Part shown: in pieces, positions 41,928-50,871 of the stretch | Position numbering within the stretch: the first letter of the stretch is position 1 | Layout of the letters: every line of letters begins with the position of its first letter | From: Crossiella sp. SN42 | Lineage (GTDB): Bacteria; Actinomycetota; Actinomycetes; Mycobacteriales; Pseudonocardiaceae | Length of the DNA: 64,000 nt | Assembly (NCBI RefSeq): GCF_023897065.1 | Contig: NZ_JAMHIV010000007.1 | Location: 1 to 64,000 of the forward strand | Direction of reading: 5' to 3' | Position numbers and translations under genes: made by a program | The notes under the pieces: generated by a model | Seen by the model: only the letters and a program-made list of their open reading frames with translations | Database searches by the model: none | What the model was told of the DNA's origin: nothing

Positions 41928-42648
41928 GCCCCGGCCGCAGCACCAGCTCGGTCGCACACGCCTGCCTCGGCGTGGCCAGCAGCGCCCGGATGGTCTCGGC
42001 CACGGTGACGGGGGAGAGGTAGCGCTCGGGCTGGTAGCGCAGCCCCTCCACCGCGCACACATCCCGCTGCATGTCGGTGGCCACCCGGCCCAGGAACACC
42101 GTGGTCACCCGCAACCGCGGCTCCTCGGCGCGCAACGCGTCGGCGAAGGCCCGCAGCGCGAACTTGCTCGCCGAATAGGCCCCGCGCGCCGGGTTGGCCT
42201 GCAACCCCGCGGTGGAGTTGACCAGCACCACGTGCCCACCGGCCGCCCGCAGCGCCGGCAGCAGCAACCGGGTCAGCTCGACCACGGCGAAGACGTTGAC
42301 CTCGAAGGTCCGCCGCCACAGCCCGCCGTCGCACTCCTCGATCCGCCCGGTGGCCAGCACCCCGGCGTTGTGGATCAGCGCGTCTAGCCTCGTCACCCCC
42401 GGCGGGACGTGCAGGGCCGCCGGATCGGCCAGGTTCACCGGCCACGCCCGCGCATCCGGCAACTCCCGTGCCAGCCGGGTCAGCGCGGGGGAGCCCCGCC
42501 CGCCCAGCACCAGCCGGTGACTGGCCCCCAACGCGGCGGCGATCTCCGCCCCGATGCCCCGGGAAGCGCCCGTGACCACCGCCGTCGGCTGGTCCTGGGC
42601 GCGGGTCGGCGGTACCGGCGCCCCTTCTCCCTCGATGAGCACGGGCAA
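41908..42648 (-). CDS. Short-chain dehydrogenase/reductase
   Basis: About 246 aa from TTG at 42648 (a GTG two codons on is an alternative, and the conserved core begins at TAVVTGASRGIG). Further SDR landmarks are LIHNAGVLATG, LVNSTAGL and YSASKFALRAFADALR, which is the YxxxK catalytic pair. LRVTTVFLGRVATDMQ is typical of the SDR_c group. No metabolic context is visible. It converges with the phosphatase gene with overlapping ends. Confidence 0.87.
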   Translation of the reverse strand: MPVLIEGEGAPVPPTRAQDQPTAVVTGASRGIGAEIAAALGASHRLVLGGRGSPALTRLARELPDARAWPVNLADPAALHVPPGVTRLDALIHNAGVLATGRIEECDGGLWRRTFEVNVFAVVELTRLLLPALRAAGGHVVLVNSTAGLQANPARGAYSASKFALRAFADALRAEEPRLRVTTVFLGRVATDMQRDVCAVEGLRYQPERYLSPVTVAETIRALLATPRQACATELVLRPGLSQGSG

Positions 42649-42765
42649 GTCTGTGATCGCCTTCCGGCCAGGGGGAAGACTCCCGATGGGTGGTGGGCGG
42701 CTACCACCCGTTAGAAGCTTGTCCGTTACACCCGGACCGGGCCATCCTCAATCTCGCACCCGATC

Positions 42766-42781
42766 CTGACAACGTTGTCAG
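42766..42781. promoter_or_regulatory. Perfect 16-bp palindrome upstream of GH92 gene
   Basis: CTGACAACGTTGTCAG is fully self-complementary with a central CG, the style of LacI-family operators, 20 bp before the mannosidase start. No LacI or ROK gene is in the window, so the regulator acts in trans. Confidence 0.6.
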
Positions 42782-42800
42782 ACATGGTCGAGGAGGACGT

Positions 42801-45098
42801 GTGAGACCACGAACCCGACGCGCCATCATCGGCGCACTCGCCGCGATCACCCTGCTCAGCACCGCCATCCCCGGTACCGCGGCCGAACCCGACCAGACCC
42901 TCGTCGACGACCCCACCCAGTACGTCGACCCGATGATCGGCACCGGCAAGGGCGGCCCGGTCGTCGGCGAGATCAACACCTTCCCCGGGCCCACCGCCCC
43001 CTTCGGCATGATCCAGTGGAGCCCGGACAACGGCAACTACGCCGGCTACAACTACCACCTGGGCCCCATCCGCGGCTTCAGCCTCACCCACGCCTCCGTC
43101 GGCTGCCACGCCTTCGGCGACATCCCCATCCTCCCCGTCGCCGGCGCGCTCGGCGCCACCCCGTGGAACCGCACCGAGAAGTTCTCCCACCGCACCGAGA
43201 CCGCCGAGGTCGCCCACTACGGCGTCACCCTGGAGGACTCCGGCGTCCGCGCCGAGCTCACCGCCAGCACCCGCGCCGGACTCGGCACCTTCACCTACCC
43301 CGACGGCGCCACCCCCCAGGTCCTGGTCAAAACCGGCGCCAGCCTCGCAGGAAACAGCGCCGCCACCGTCTCGGTCAACGGACCCGACGAGGTCACCGGC
43401 TCGGCCACCAGCGGCCGCTTCTGCGGCGAAGGCGGCAACAAGTACACCGTCTACTTCGCCCTGAAGTTCGACCGCCCCTTCAACGCCCACGGCACCTGGG
43501 ACGGCACCACCATCACCCCCGGCAGCGCCACCGCCAACCACCCCAAGTCCGGCGCCTACCTCACCTTCGACCCCGCCGGCACCCGCCCGCTCCGCGCCAA
43601 GGTCGCCCTCTCCTACGTCAGCGCCGACGGCGCCCGCGCCAACCTCAGCGAGATCCCCGGCTGGGACCCCGAACCCGTCCGCGCCGCCACCCGCGCCCAG
43701 TGGCGCGAACACCTCAGCCGCATCCGCATCGGCGGCGGCACCCCGGCCCACCGCACCACCTTCTACACCGCCCTCTACCACTCCCTGATCCACCCCAACA
43801 CCTTCAACGACGTCGACGGCCGCTACATCGGCTTCGACAGCAAGATCCACCAGGTCGAGAAGGGCCGCACCCACTACGCCAACTTCTCCGACTGGGACAC
43901 CTACCGCAGCCTGGCCCCACTACACGGCTGGCTCTACCCCGACCGCGCCTCCGACATGGCCCAGAGCCTCGTGCTGGCCGCCGTCCAAGGCGGCTGGCTG
44001 CCACGCTGGCCCATGGCCAACGGCTACACCAGCGTGATGAACGGCGACAACAGCGTCCCGCTCATGGTCAACCTGCACGCCTACGGCGCCAAGGACTTCG
44101 ACACCCGCACCGCCCTGCAATACATGATCAAGGGCGCCACCAAGGCCGAACCCGTCCAGTGGGGCTACATCGAACGCCAGGGCATCGAGGACTACCAGAA
44201 GCTCGGCTACGTCCCCAACGACCGCGCCCTGGTCGGCCACGTCCGCAAAGGCGCCTCCCAGACCCTCGAGTACGCCGTCGACGACTTCACCATCTCCCGC
44301 TTCGCCCGCACCCTCGGCGAGCACACCACCGCGGCCACCTTCGCCAAACGCGGCGAGTACTGGCGCAACCTGTTCGACCCGAACACCGGCTACCTGCGCC
44401 CCAAGGACAGCAAGGGCCAGTTCCCGCCCGGACCCGGCTTCGTGCCACCCCCACCCGGCCAGTTCGGCCAGGACGGCTTCGAGGAGGGCAACGCCGCCCA
44501 GTACCGCTGGTTCGTCCCGCACAACATCGCCGGCCTGATCACCGCCCTCGGCGGCAAGGTCAAGGCCCAGCCGCTCATGGACGAGTTCTTCACCAAGATC
44601 AACGTCGGCCCCAACGAGCCCTACCAGTGGTCCGGCAACGAGGTCGACTTCTCCACCCCCTGGCTCTACAACTACGTCGGCCAGCCCTGGAAGAGCCAGG
44701 CCGTCATCCGCCGCATCCAGAGCGAGCTCTTCGCCCCCAACCCCGACGGCCTGCCCGGCAACGACGACCTCGGCGCCCAGTCCTCCTGGTACGTCTGGTC
44801 CGCCCTCGGCCTCTACCCGGTCACCCCCGGCACCGCCGACCTCTCCGTGCACACCCCGCTGTTCCCCGCCATCACCATCACCCCCGGCAACGCGGGGGAG
44901 CTGCACATCACCGCACCCGGCGCAGGCACCGCCCGCCCCTACATCACCGGACTCCACCTCGACGGCCGCCCCTGGGCCCGCACCTGGCTGCCGCAAAGCA
45001 TCGTCCGCACCGGCGGCGAACTCCACTTCCGGCTGCGCGCCACACCCGACCACAACTGGGCGACCACACCCGCGGCCGCCCCACCCTCATATCAGTGA
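42801..45098 (+). CDS. Secreted GH92 family glycosidase (alpha-mannosidase type)
   Basis: A 765-aa exported enzyme. GTG at 42801 follows GAGGAGGA and starts a signal peptide (RTRRAIIGALAAITLLSTAIPGTAAEP). The body has GH92 hallmarks: YVDPMIGTG, NTFPGPTAPFGMIQWSPD, GFSLTHASVGC, FYTALYHSLIHPN, SDWDTYRSLAPLHGWL, GNEVDFSTPWLYNYVG, and GNDDLGAQSSWYVWSALGLYPVTPG with the catalytic acids. GH92 enzymes are Ca-dependent exo-alpha-mannosidases acting on mannans and glycoproteins outside the cell. It probably answers to a sugar-responsive regulator via the palindrome upstream. Confidence 0.93.
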   Translation: MRPRTRRAIIGALAAITLLSTAIPGTAAEPDQTLVDDPTQYVDPMIGTGKGGPVVGEINTFPGPTAPFGMIQWSPDNGNYAGYNYHLGPIRGFSLTHASVGCHAFGDIPILPVAGALGATPWNRTEKFSHRTETAEVAHYGVTLEDSGVRAELTASTRAGLGTFTYPDGATPQVLVKTGASLAGNSAATVSVNGPDEVTGSATSGRFCGEGGNKYTVYFALKFDRPFNAHGTWDGTTITPGSATANHPKSGAYLTFDPAGTRPLRAKVALSYVSADGARANLSEIPGWDPEPVRAATRAQWREHLSRIRIGGGTPAHRTTFYTALYHSLIHPNTFNDVDGRYIGFDSKIHQVEKGRTHYANFSDWDTYRSLAPLHGWLYPDRASDMAQSLVLAAVQGGWLPRWPMANGYTSVMNGDNSVPLMVNLHAYGAKDFDTRTALQYMIKGATKAEPVQWGYIERQGIEDYQKLGYVPNDRALVGHVRKGASQTLEYAVDDFTISRFARTLGEHTTAATFAKRGEYWRNLFDPNTGYLRPKDSKGQFPPGPGFVPPPPGQFGQDGFEEGNAAQYRWFVPHNIAGLITALGGKVKAQPLMDEFFTKINVGPNEPYQWSGNEVDFSTPWLYNYVGQPWKSQAVIRRIQSELFAPNPDGLPGNDDLGAQSSWYVWSALGLYPVTPGTADLSVHTPLFPAITITPGNAGELHITAPGAGTARPYITGLHLDGRPWARTWLPQSIVRTGGELHFRLRATPDHNWATTPAAAPPSYQ

Positions 45099-45122
45099 CA
45101 ACTGTTGCCCCATAACGAAAAA

Positions 45123-45167
45123 CAGCCGCGGTCGGCCCGGAAAAACTTCCGGCGCCTACCGCGGCTG
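45123..45167. terminator. Nested hairpin terminator after GH92 gene
   Basis: CAGCCGCGGT (45123-45132) pairs with 45158-45167, and inside it CCGGAA (45137-45142) pairs with 45147-45152 around AAAC. The outer right arm includes the stop of the convergent zinc-ribbon gene, so both genes may terminate here. Confidence 0.7.
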
Positions 45168-45527
45168 CCGCTGTGCGGGCACCGACCGCGAAGCACAACG
45201 CGCACACGTCACCGGCTCGTCCAACAACCAACCCGACGCGCACAACCACGCCACCACCGGCTCCGGCAAATCCGGCCCCGGCGCACACACCAACGGACCA
45301 TCGCCACACCCATGGCATTCCACATTCAGCACCCCGCCGCGCGGCGCACACCCCACACAGAAACGGCGCACCCGCACCACCGAAGCCACATCCACCAGCA
45401 GCCACACCACGGTCAGGTCAGCCCGAAGCTGCTCCCTTTCCATCCGATGCGAAACAGACCGGCCACATTCCGGACACGACACCACCGACGTCGTACCCTG
45501 CGTCAAGCCGTGCCCTGGGCTGGTCAC
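45156..45527 (-). CDS. Cys-rich zinc-ribbon protein
   Basis: A 123-aa protein from GTG at 45527, with GGAGG 7 bases upstream. Four CxxC-type knuckles are visible: CPECGR, FCVGC, CHGCGDGPLVC and CARCASR. The first and second are separated by a hydrophobic helix (LRADLTVVWLLVDVASVV). The layout suggests two zinc ribbons. There is no signal peptide. The family is not recognised. It lies 150 bp downstream of a tyrosine recombinase gene on the same strand and may belong to the same small element. Confidence 0.65.
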   Translation of the reverse strand: MTSPGHGLTQGTTSVVSCPECGRSVSHRMEREQLRADLTVVWLLVDVASVVRVRRFCVGCAPRGGVLNVECHGCGDGPLVCAPGPDLPEPVVAWLCASGWLLDEPVTCARCASRSVPAQRQPR

Positions 45528-45676
45528 GGCGCCACCTCCAGGTGAACGGGGGAGCGTCACAACTGTGGTTACACGTTCACGATAAGTGACGAACCCGCCA
45601 TTCCCAAGCATCTTTTCCGCAACCCGGTGAACAACACCCGTAATCGACCCCAATTCCGGATGAAACCCACCCAGGA

Positions 45677-46699
45677 TCAGCCCTCCACAACCCCCGCCGA
45701 CCCCGGATCCGCCACCTTCGCCAACGCCCGGTAAGTACGGTTGCCCACCGCCGCCGCCCGCTGTTCCCGCCCCGTCGCCTCGATGTAGTTCTGACTCGTA
45801 TTCAGGTTCGCATGCCCCAGCAACGCCATGATCTCCGCCGCATTCGCCCCATCCTCAGCCAGCCTGGTGGCAAAGGTGTGCCGCAACGCGTGCAGGTTCG
45901 CCCCCGTCGGCACCCGGTCATGAATTCCGGCCGCCCGATAACAACAACTCACCAGATACTGCAGCGCACCCCGCCCGATCGGCTCACCCCGCAGATCCAG
46001 CACCAGCGCCGACTCCCGCCCCAACCGCAACCCCGGGAACCGCGCCCGGCAGGAGGCCAGATACCGCCCGATCACCGCCTCCATCGGCGCACTGATCGGA
46101 ATCGACCGCTCCCGGCTGCCCTTGCCCCGCACGTGCAACCGCTGCTCCCCAGGCCGCCCCACCACACTGCTGACCAGCAACGCCCGCATCTCCGCCGACC
46201 GCAACCCGGTCACCAGTCCCAGCCCCACCACCAGCAGGTCCCGCTCCGGCCACGGATCCCGCGACTTCCGCTCACCCGAAGCCACCGCCGACAACAACTG
46301 CTCCGGCGTGTCCTCACCCCGCAACGGCTTCGGCATCGACGGCGCAGGCCGCGGCCGCGCCACCGCCCCCATCGGATTCCCCGCCACCAGCCCATCGGCC
46401 ACGCAGAAGTTCATGAACTGGTTCCACGTCGACCAGGCCCGCGACACCGAGGTCTTGGCATGGGTCTCCGCGAACTCCCCGAACGCCGCCCGCAACGCAC
46501 CCGCCCCCACCCGCGCCAACTCCAGCTCCGCGGGAGCACACCCGGCCGCGGCGGCCAGCAGCGCCACGATCCCCGCCAGATCACGCCGATACGCCGCCGT
46601 GGTGTGCGGCGAGTCCTTCCGCGACCGACGCGCGAGGAAGAACGACTCCTGGGCCTCTGACAACAACACACCCAGAGGAATACCGCACACCACCGACAA
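45677..46699 (-). CDS. Tyrosine recombinase (XerC/XerD-like integrase)
   Basis: A 340-aa recombinase. The N-terminal core-binding (SAM-like) domain includes SPHTTAAYRRDLAGIVALL. The catalytic domain has TGLRSAEMRAL (first Arg), RGKGSRERSIPIS, LHALRHTFATRLAEDG (His-x-x-Arg) and GHANLNTSQNYIEA with the nucleophilic Tyr. The start is uncertain (TTG at 46699 or a later GTG). There is no adjacent tRNA, excisionase or relaxase. It lies about 4.7 kb from the dif-like site. It may be a dedicated Xer paralogue or a lone integrase. Confidence 0.87.
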   Translation of the reverse strand: MSVVCGIPLGVLLSEAQESFFLARRSRKDSPHTTAAYRRDLAGIVALLAAAAGCAPAELELARVGAGALRAAFGEFAETHAKTSVSRAWSTWNQFMNFCVADGLVAGNPMGAVARPRPAPSMPKPLRGEDTPEQLLSAVASGERKSRDPWPERDLLVVGLGLVTGLRSAEMRALLVSSVVGRPGEQRLHVRGKGSRERSIPISAPMEAVIGRYLASCRARFPGLRLGRESALVLDLRGEPIGRGALQYLVSCCYRAAGIHDRVPTGANLHALRHTFATRLAEDGANAAEIMALLGHANLNTSQNYIEATGREQRAAAVGNRTYRALAKVADPGSAGVVEG

Positions 46700-46733
46700 A
46701 GATCGACACGGCCGGTGACCAGCCGCTCACCAC

Positions 46734-47303
46734 CTACTGACCCAACCGCCCGTCGATCAACTCCCGCAGCAGGTCAGCGTGCCCCATGTGCCGCGCGTAC
46801 TCCTCGATCACATGGATCACCACCTCCCGCACCGAGGTCGACTCCCCATCGGCGTCCACCAGCTCCGCACCCAGGTCCCCGCACCCGGCCAGAAAACCCT
46901 CCGCGTACTCGACCTCAGCCCGCCAGTCCGCCCACGCACGCGCCACCACCGCCGGATCCGCCACCGCCTCCTCGAAGTCCGCATCCCGGCACTCCGCCCG
47001 CCGGTACAACCACGGAACCTGCTCACCAGCCAGCACCCGCCGGAACCAGAACCGCTCCATATCCGCCAGATGCCGCACCAACCCCAGCAGCGACAACCCC
47101 GACGGCGGCACCGCCCGCCGCGCCAGCTGCTCAGCGTCCAGCCCCGAGCACTTCAGCTCCAGCGTCAACCGCTGATCCCGCAGATACCCCGCCAGCACCA
47201 CCCGCTCATCCGGGCTGTACCCGTCATAGCTGCGCGGATCCTCCTCCGGCCGCACGAACATGTTCGACCACGCGAACCCCGAAGCCCGCTCACCCTGCGT
47301 CAT
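46734..47303 (-). CDS. DinB/DUF664 family protein
   Basis: A 189-aa four-helix protein from ATG at 47303. LAGYLRDQRLTLELKCSGLDAEQLARRAVPPSGLSLLGLVRHLADMERFWFRRVLAG contains the first metal His (RHLADME), and VVIHVIEEYARHMGHADLLRELIDG the C-terminal HxxxH-type cluster. DinB/DUF664 proteins are metal-binding and include mycothiol- or bacillithiol-dependent transferases and isomerases. It is divergent from the DUF695 gene. Confidence 0.88.
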   Translation of the reverse strand: MTQGERASGFAWSNMFVRPEEDPRSYDGYSPDERVVLAGYLRDQRLTLELKCSGLDAEQLARRAVPPSGLSLLGLVRHLADMERFWFRRVLAGEQVPWLYRRAECRDADFEEAVADPAVVARAWADWRAEVEYAEGFLAGCGDLGAELVDADGESTSVREVVIHVIEEYARHMGHADLLRELIDGRLGQ

Positions 47304-47396
47304 GCGCGCGACCCTGACGCGCCGCGCCCCGATACGCAACGCAATAACCCCGCATCGGTTACGTTGACCGCGCAACCGTCACGAACCCACGGCGGG

Positions 47397-48398
47397 ATGG
47401 GTGAGATGCAGAGCATCGCGGACTTCTGGCACTGGTGGCAGCAGGACGGCGCCACCCAACTCGCCAACGCCATCCACACCGGCGACTTCAGCGACCTGCC
47501 CGAACAGATGGCCCACCTGGTCAACGCCATCGACAAAGACCTGCAATGGGAGCTCGGCCCCGGCACCCAGGCCCAGCACTCACTCTGCGTCACCGCCAAC
47601 GGCGACCCCGCCCTGCGCCCCCTCACCGAACGCTGGCTCCGCGCCGCCCCACCACCCGACGCCACCTGGGAATACCGCGCCGCCCGCCAAGCCGACCCCG
47701 ACGTGCTCAACCAGCAGCTCACCTTCGGCGACTGGGAGGTCGAGCTCGACCAGACCCGGCTCTCCCTCACCGTCGACGAACAGTCCCTGCTCGTCGACGT
47801 CACCGTGCACCACCCCACCTTCGCCACCATGCCCGAAAGCGCCGCCCTCCAGATCGCCTTCCTCGCCCTGACCTGGCTACTCGGCGAAGACGACCTGGAA
47901 CGCTGGATCGGCGAGGTCAACACCGCCACCGCCGAACCAGCCGACGCCCTGCCCGCCGACGCGCTCCCGGAAACCGTGCACGCCATGGCCGCCCGCCACC
48001 CCGAACCCACCTGGGTCGTCATGGAGGGGGAGGGCCAGGACGGCGCCCAGCTCACCGCGGTGGCCATGCGCCCCCTGCGCTGGATCGACCACCCACTGCT
48101 GGACCTGCACGCCGGCATCACCCTCACCTACCCGGCCCTGGACCCCCGCGACCTGCCCACCGGGGAAGACCTCGCCGAACTCCAGCAGCAAGAAGACGAC
48201 CTGCTCCGGCTACTCGACAACGCCGTCCTGCTCGTCGCCCACGAAACCGGACGCGGCGCCCGCACCCTGCACCTCTACTGCGACTCCACCGACGCCGCCA
48301 CCCAGGCCACCCTCACCACCTGGACCCAGCGCCAGCCCAACGCCAGCCTGGACACCCAGCCCGACCCCGCCTGGGACCAGGTCAGCCACCTCCGCTGA
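47397..48398 (+). CDS. DUF695 domain-containing protein
   Basis: A 333-aa acidic protein. ATG at 47397 or 47406 are both possible. The C-terminal third has the DUF695 pattern (WVVMEGEGQDGAQLTAVAMR, then HPLLDLHAGITLTYP, LAELQQQEDDLLRLLDNAVLLVAHETG, RTLHLYCD). The N-terminal part (FWHWWQQDGATQLANAIHTG, then LVNAIDKDLQWELGPGTQAQHSLCVTANGDPALRPLTERWLRAAP) is the domain usually found ahead of it. The function is unknown; members are linked to immunity and inhibitor-like proteins in some genomes. It is convergent with the MOSC gene with a 3-bp gap. Confidence 0.78.
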   Translation: MGEMQSIADFWHWWQQDGATQLANAIHTGDFSDLPEQMAHLVNAIDKDLQWELGPGTQAQHSLCVTANGDPALRPLTERWLRAAPPPDATWEYRAARQADPDVLNQQLTFGDWEVELDQTRLSLTVDEQSLLVDVTVHHPTFATMPESAALQIAFLALTWLLGEDDLERWIGEVNTATAEPADALPADALPETVHAMAARHPEPTWVVMEGEGQDGAQLTAVAMRPLRWIDHPLLDLHAGITLTYPALDPRDLPTGEDLAELQQQEDDLLRLLDNAVLLVAHETGRGARTLHLYCDSTDAATQATLTTWTQRQPNASLDTQPDPAWDQVSHLR

Positions 48399-48401
48399 CC
48401 C

Positions 48402-49229
48402 TCAGAGCTCCGACTCGCCCCACTCCAGCACCGACACCTCATCACCCACCGAAACCTTGCCCACCCGCGTCACCGCGAACTTCACCCCGAAGGCCACCCC
48501 GCCCTGCGCCGCCCGCCGGTACTTCGCCAGCGACCGCAGCGGCTCCGGCCCCCGCTTCACCCCGGACTCCTGGTCCACCGTGGTCACCGCACACCGGATC
48601 GCCAGCTTCGTGTAGCCCAGCTCCACATCACCGACCCGCAGCCGCCGCAACCCGTCCTCCACGTGCGGCTCGTCCCACCCGTCGACCACGATGTTCGGCC
48701 GGAACCGCGCCATCGGCAGCGCCACCGCCCCCGCCACCACCATCCGCTCGTTCAACCCCGCCAGCGAGGCCGCCGACAACAGGTGCACCGCACTGCTGTC
48801 CGCGAAACCCGAGGTCCCCGGCGTCAACCCATCAGTGACCCGGTCATGGTCCGCGGGCACCCGCACCAACCGGCACGGATCACCCACCACCGCCGACAAC
48901 CACGCCGCCGCTGCCTCACCCTGGTCGATCCCGCGATACGGAACCCCGAACATCTCCACCGGCCGCCCCGGACCGGCCGCGGCCACCTCGAACTCCACCG
49001 GCTCGAACCCCTCGGCCGCCAGCCGCAGCACCTCACCGCCGCCCAGCACCGACGGCCGCACCAGCGCCAGCCTCGGATCCCGCCGCTGCGACCGGAACAC
49101 CCCCTCCGGACTGACCACCATGAAACTCCGGTCGAAGGCCAGCCCGGCCGGCGTCACCGACACATCCGCCGCCGACACCCCGGCACAGCCCTTGATCGGG
49201 AAGTAGTTCAGCTCCAACACCCTCGCCAC
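48402..49229 (-). CDS. MOSC domain protein (YcbX/mARC-like)
   Basis: A 275-aa protein. The N-terminal MOSC beta-barrel starts VLELNYFPIKGCAGVSAADVSVTPAGLAFDR. The catalytic part has RFRPNIVVDG and YTKLAIRCAVTTVDQESG, where the Cys is the predicted molybdenum ligand. Proteins of this type carry Moco and reduce N-hydroxylated compounds, with electrons from a partner ferredoxin domain that is absent here. It starts at GTG. Confidence 0.9.
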   Translation of the reverse strand: MARVLELNYFPIKGCAGVSAADVSVTPAGLAFDRSFMVVSPEGVFRSQRRDPRLALVRPSVLGGGEVLRLAAEGFEPVEFEVAAAGPGRPVEMFGVPYRGIDQGEAAAAWLSAVVGDPCRLVRVPADHDRVTDGLTPGTSGFADSSAVHLLSAASLAGLNERMVVAGAVALPMARFRPNIVVDGWDEPHVEDGLRRLRVGDVELGYTKLAIRCAVTTVDQESGVKRGPEPLRSLAKYRRAAQGGVAFGVKFAVTRVGKVSVGDEVSVLEWGESEL

Positions 49230-49295
49230 AGCCCGAAACTACCGCCCAGCCCCACCACCAGGACTCGAATATCGCCACCTTCACCACCGGCAGAC

Positions 49296-50252
49296 TTAGC
49301 TCAGCAACCCCACCGGCGGCCCGGCCCGCCGCACCGAACCGGGGGAGACCCCGGTGACCCGCTTGAACGCCCGGCTGAACGCCGCCTCCGACCGGTACCC
49401 CAGCTCCCGCGCCACCTCGGCCACCGACACCTCACCCGCCCGCAACCGGCCCGCCGCCACGTGCATCCGCCACCGCGTCACGTACCCCATCACCGGCTCA
49501 CCCACCAGCTCGGTGAACCGCGCCGCGAACGTCGACCGCGACATCGCCACCGCCGAAGCCAGCCCCGCCACCGTCCACGCCCGCGCCGGCTCCCGGTGCA
49601 CCAGCGCCACCGCCCGCCCCACCTGCGGATCCCGCAACGCCCCCAGCCACCCGGCCCGCGCCTCGGGCGCACTGGCCAGCCAGCTCCGGATCGCCTGGAT
49701 GACCAGCACATCCGCCAGCCGGGTGATCACCGTCTCGCCACCGGGCAGCAACACCCGCGCCTCCTCCGCGAACAGCCGCAACGTGCTCTCCACCGCCGGA
49801 TCCGCGACCACCATGAGCCGGGGGAGCAGCGCCATCAACCCGTACCCGGTCGGATGGTCGAAGCGCACCGCCCCGCACACCAGGCTCGCCGGCGCGCCAC
49901 TCCCGCCGTGCCGCAGCACCGCGTACCGCTCGCTGACGAACTCGTGCGGGATGTCCTGGATCGCCGGGGGAGCGGGCAGCCCCGGCGCACTCCACAGGTC
50001 ATGCCCCTGCCCGTGCGGCACCAGCGCCAGCTCACCCGGCTGCAGCAGCCGCGGTTCCTCGCCGGGCACCGCCAGCCAGCACCGCCCGGAGGTGACGACG
50101 TGGAACCACAGGCAGTCACCCATCGACGGCAGACTGAGCCGCCACGGTTCGGTCAGCTCGGACCGGAAGTAACAGGCCCCGTCCATCCGCAGGTGGTGCA
50201 GCGCGGCGCCCAGCGGATCGCCGACCGGGGCCAGGGGAGAGGTGACAGCCAC
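49296..50252 (-). CDS. AraC family regulator with cupin sensor
   Basis: A 318-aa regulator from GTG at 50252. The N-terminal cupin (CLWFHVVTSGRCWLAVPGEEPRLLQPGELALVPHGQGHDL) precedes two HTH units (WTVAGLASAVAMSRSTFAARFTELVG and VSVAEVARELGYRSEAAFSRAFKRVTG). It is of the AraC_binding_2/cupin_6 class, typical for redox or small-molecule sensing. It is divergent from the DUF1772 gene, and direct repeats of CACGAGCAT spaced 21 bp lie between them. Confidence 0.9.
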   Translation of the reverse strand: MAVTSPLAPVGDPLGAALHHLRMDGACYFRSELTEPWRLSLPSMGDCLWFHVVTSGRCWLAVPGEEPRLLQPGELALVPHGQGHDLWSAPGLPAPPAIQDIPHEFVSERYAVLRHGGSGAPASLVCGAVRFDHPTGYGLMALLPRLMVVADPAVESTLRLFAEEARVLLPGGETVITRLADVLVIQAIRSWLASAPEARAGWLGALRDPQVGRAVALVHREPARAWTVAGLASAVAMSRSTFAARFTELVGEPVMGYVTRWRMHVAAGRLRAGEVSVAEVARELGYRSEAAFSRAFKRVTGVSPGSVRRAGPPVGLLS

Positions 50253-50302
50253 CTGACCGAGTATCGGCCAGACCCTGCCCAAACGTCCACGACAGCTGGA
50301 CG

Positions 50303-50332
50303 CACGAGCATAAAGTCTCGCATCACGAGCAT
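50303..50332. promoter_or_regulatory. AraC-type direct repeats between regulator and DUF1772 gene
   Basis: CACGAGCAT occurs at 50303-50311 and 50324-50332, 21 bp apart (two helical turns) and in the same orientation. CTGGACGCAC is also repeated at 50296-50305 and 50359-50368. This suits cooperative binding by the adjacent AraC protein upstream of the DUF1772 promoter. Confidence 0.55.
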
Positions 50333-50390
50333 GGATCATCCGACCAACGGCATCCAGACTGGACGCACTGCACAACACTGGGAGGACACC

Positions 50391-50831
50391 ATGACCGCGC
50401 TGACCGTCGCCGCCGAAACCACCACCGCCGTCCTGACCGGCCTGTTCTTCACCTTCTCCGCGGTCGTCATGCCCGCCCTCGCCAAACGCCCGCCGGCCGA
50501 GGCCGCCGACACCATGCGCCAGCTCAACCGCACCATCGTCAACCCGCTGTTCCTGCTGGCCTTCCTGGGCGCGCCGATCACCGCCGCGGCGGTCGCGGTG
50601 GTGGGGGAGTTCGCCCTGCTGCCGACCATCGCCGCCGTGCTGGTGGTAGGGGGGATGCTCGCGGTGACCGCGATGGTGAACGTCCCGATGAACAACGCCC
50701 TGGAGGCCAGCGACCCGGCCACGACAGCGGGGCAGGAGCTGTGGAGCGGGTACCTGCGGCGGTGGACAGCGTGGAACCACCTGCGCACGGTGGCCTGTCT
50801 GGGGGCGACGGTGCTGTACGCGATGGCGTGA
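50391..50831 (+). CDS. DUF1772 (anthrone oxygenase-like) membrane protein
   Basis: A 146-aa protein with four hydrophobic helices. TTAVLTGLFFTFSAVVMPAL at the start, PLFLLAFLGAPITAAAVAVV and the C-terminal WTAWNHLRTVACLGATVLY are the DUF1772 pattern; the family includes anthrone oxygenases. GGAGG precedes the ATG. It is the predicted target of the divergent AraC regulator. It is the last gene left of the terminus region. Confidence 0.88.
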   Translation: MTALTVAAETTTAVLTGLFFTFSAVVMPALAKRPPAEAADTMRQLNRTIVNPLFLLAFLGAPITAAAVAVVGEFALLPTIAAVLVVGGMLAVTAMVNVPMNNALEASDPATTAGQELWSGYLRRWTAWNHLRTVACLGATVLYAMA

Positions 50832-50871
50832 CGAAATCAGCTTGGCTGCTTACTCCCCCGTGATTCTTATG

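Noticed and set aside
42726-45053. Very long antisense frames opposite the GH92 gene and elsewhere
   Set aside because: High GC removes stop codons from other frames; the translations are Gly/Ala/Val or Arg/Pro-rich with no domain.
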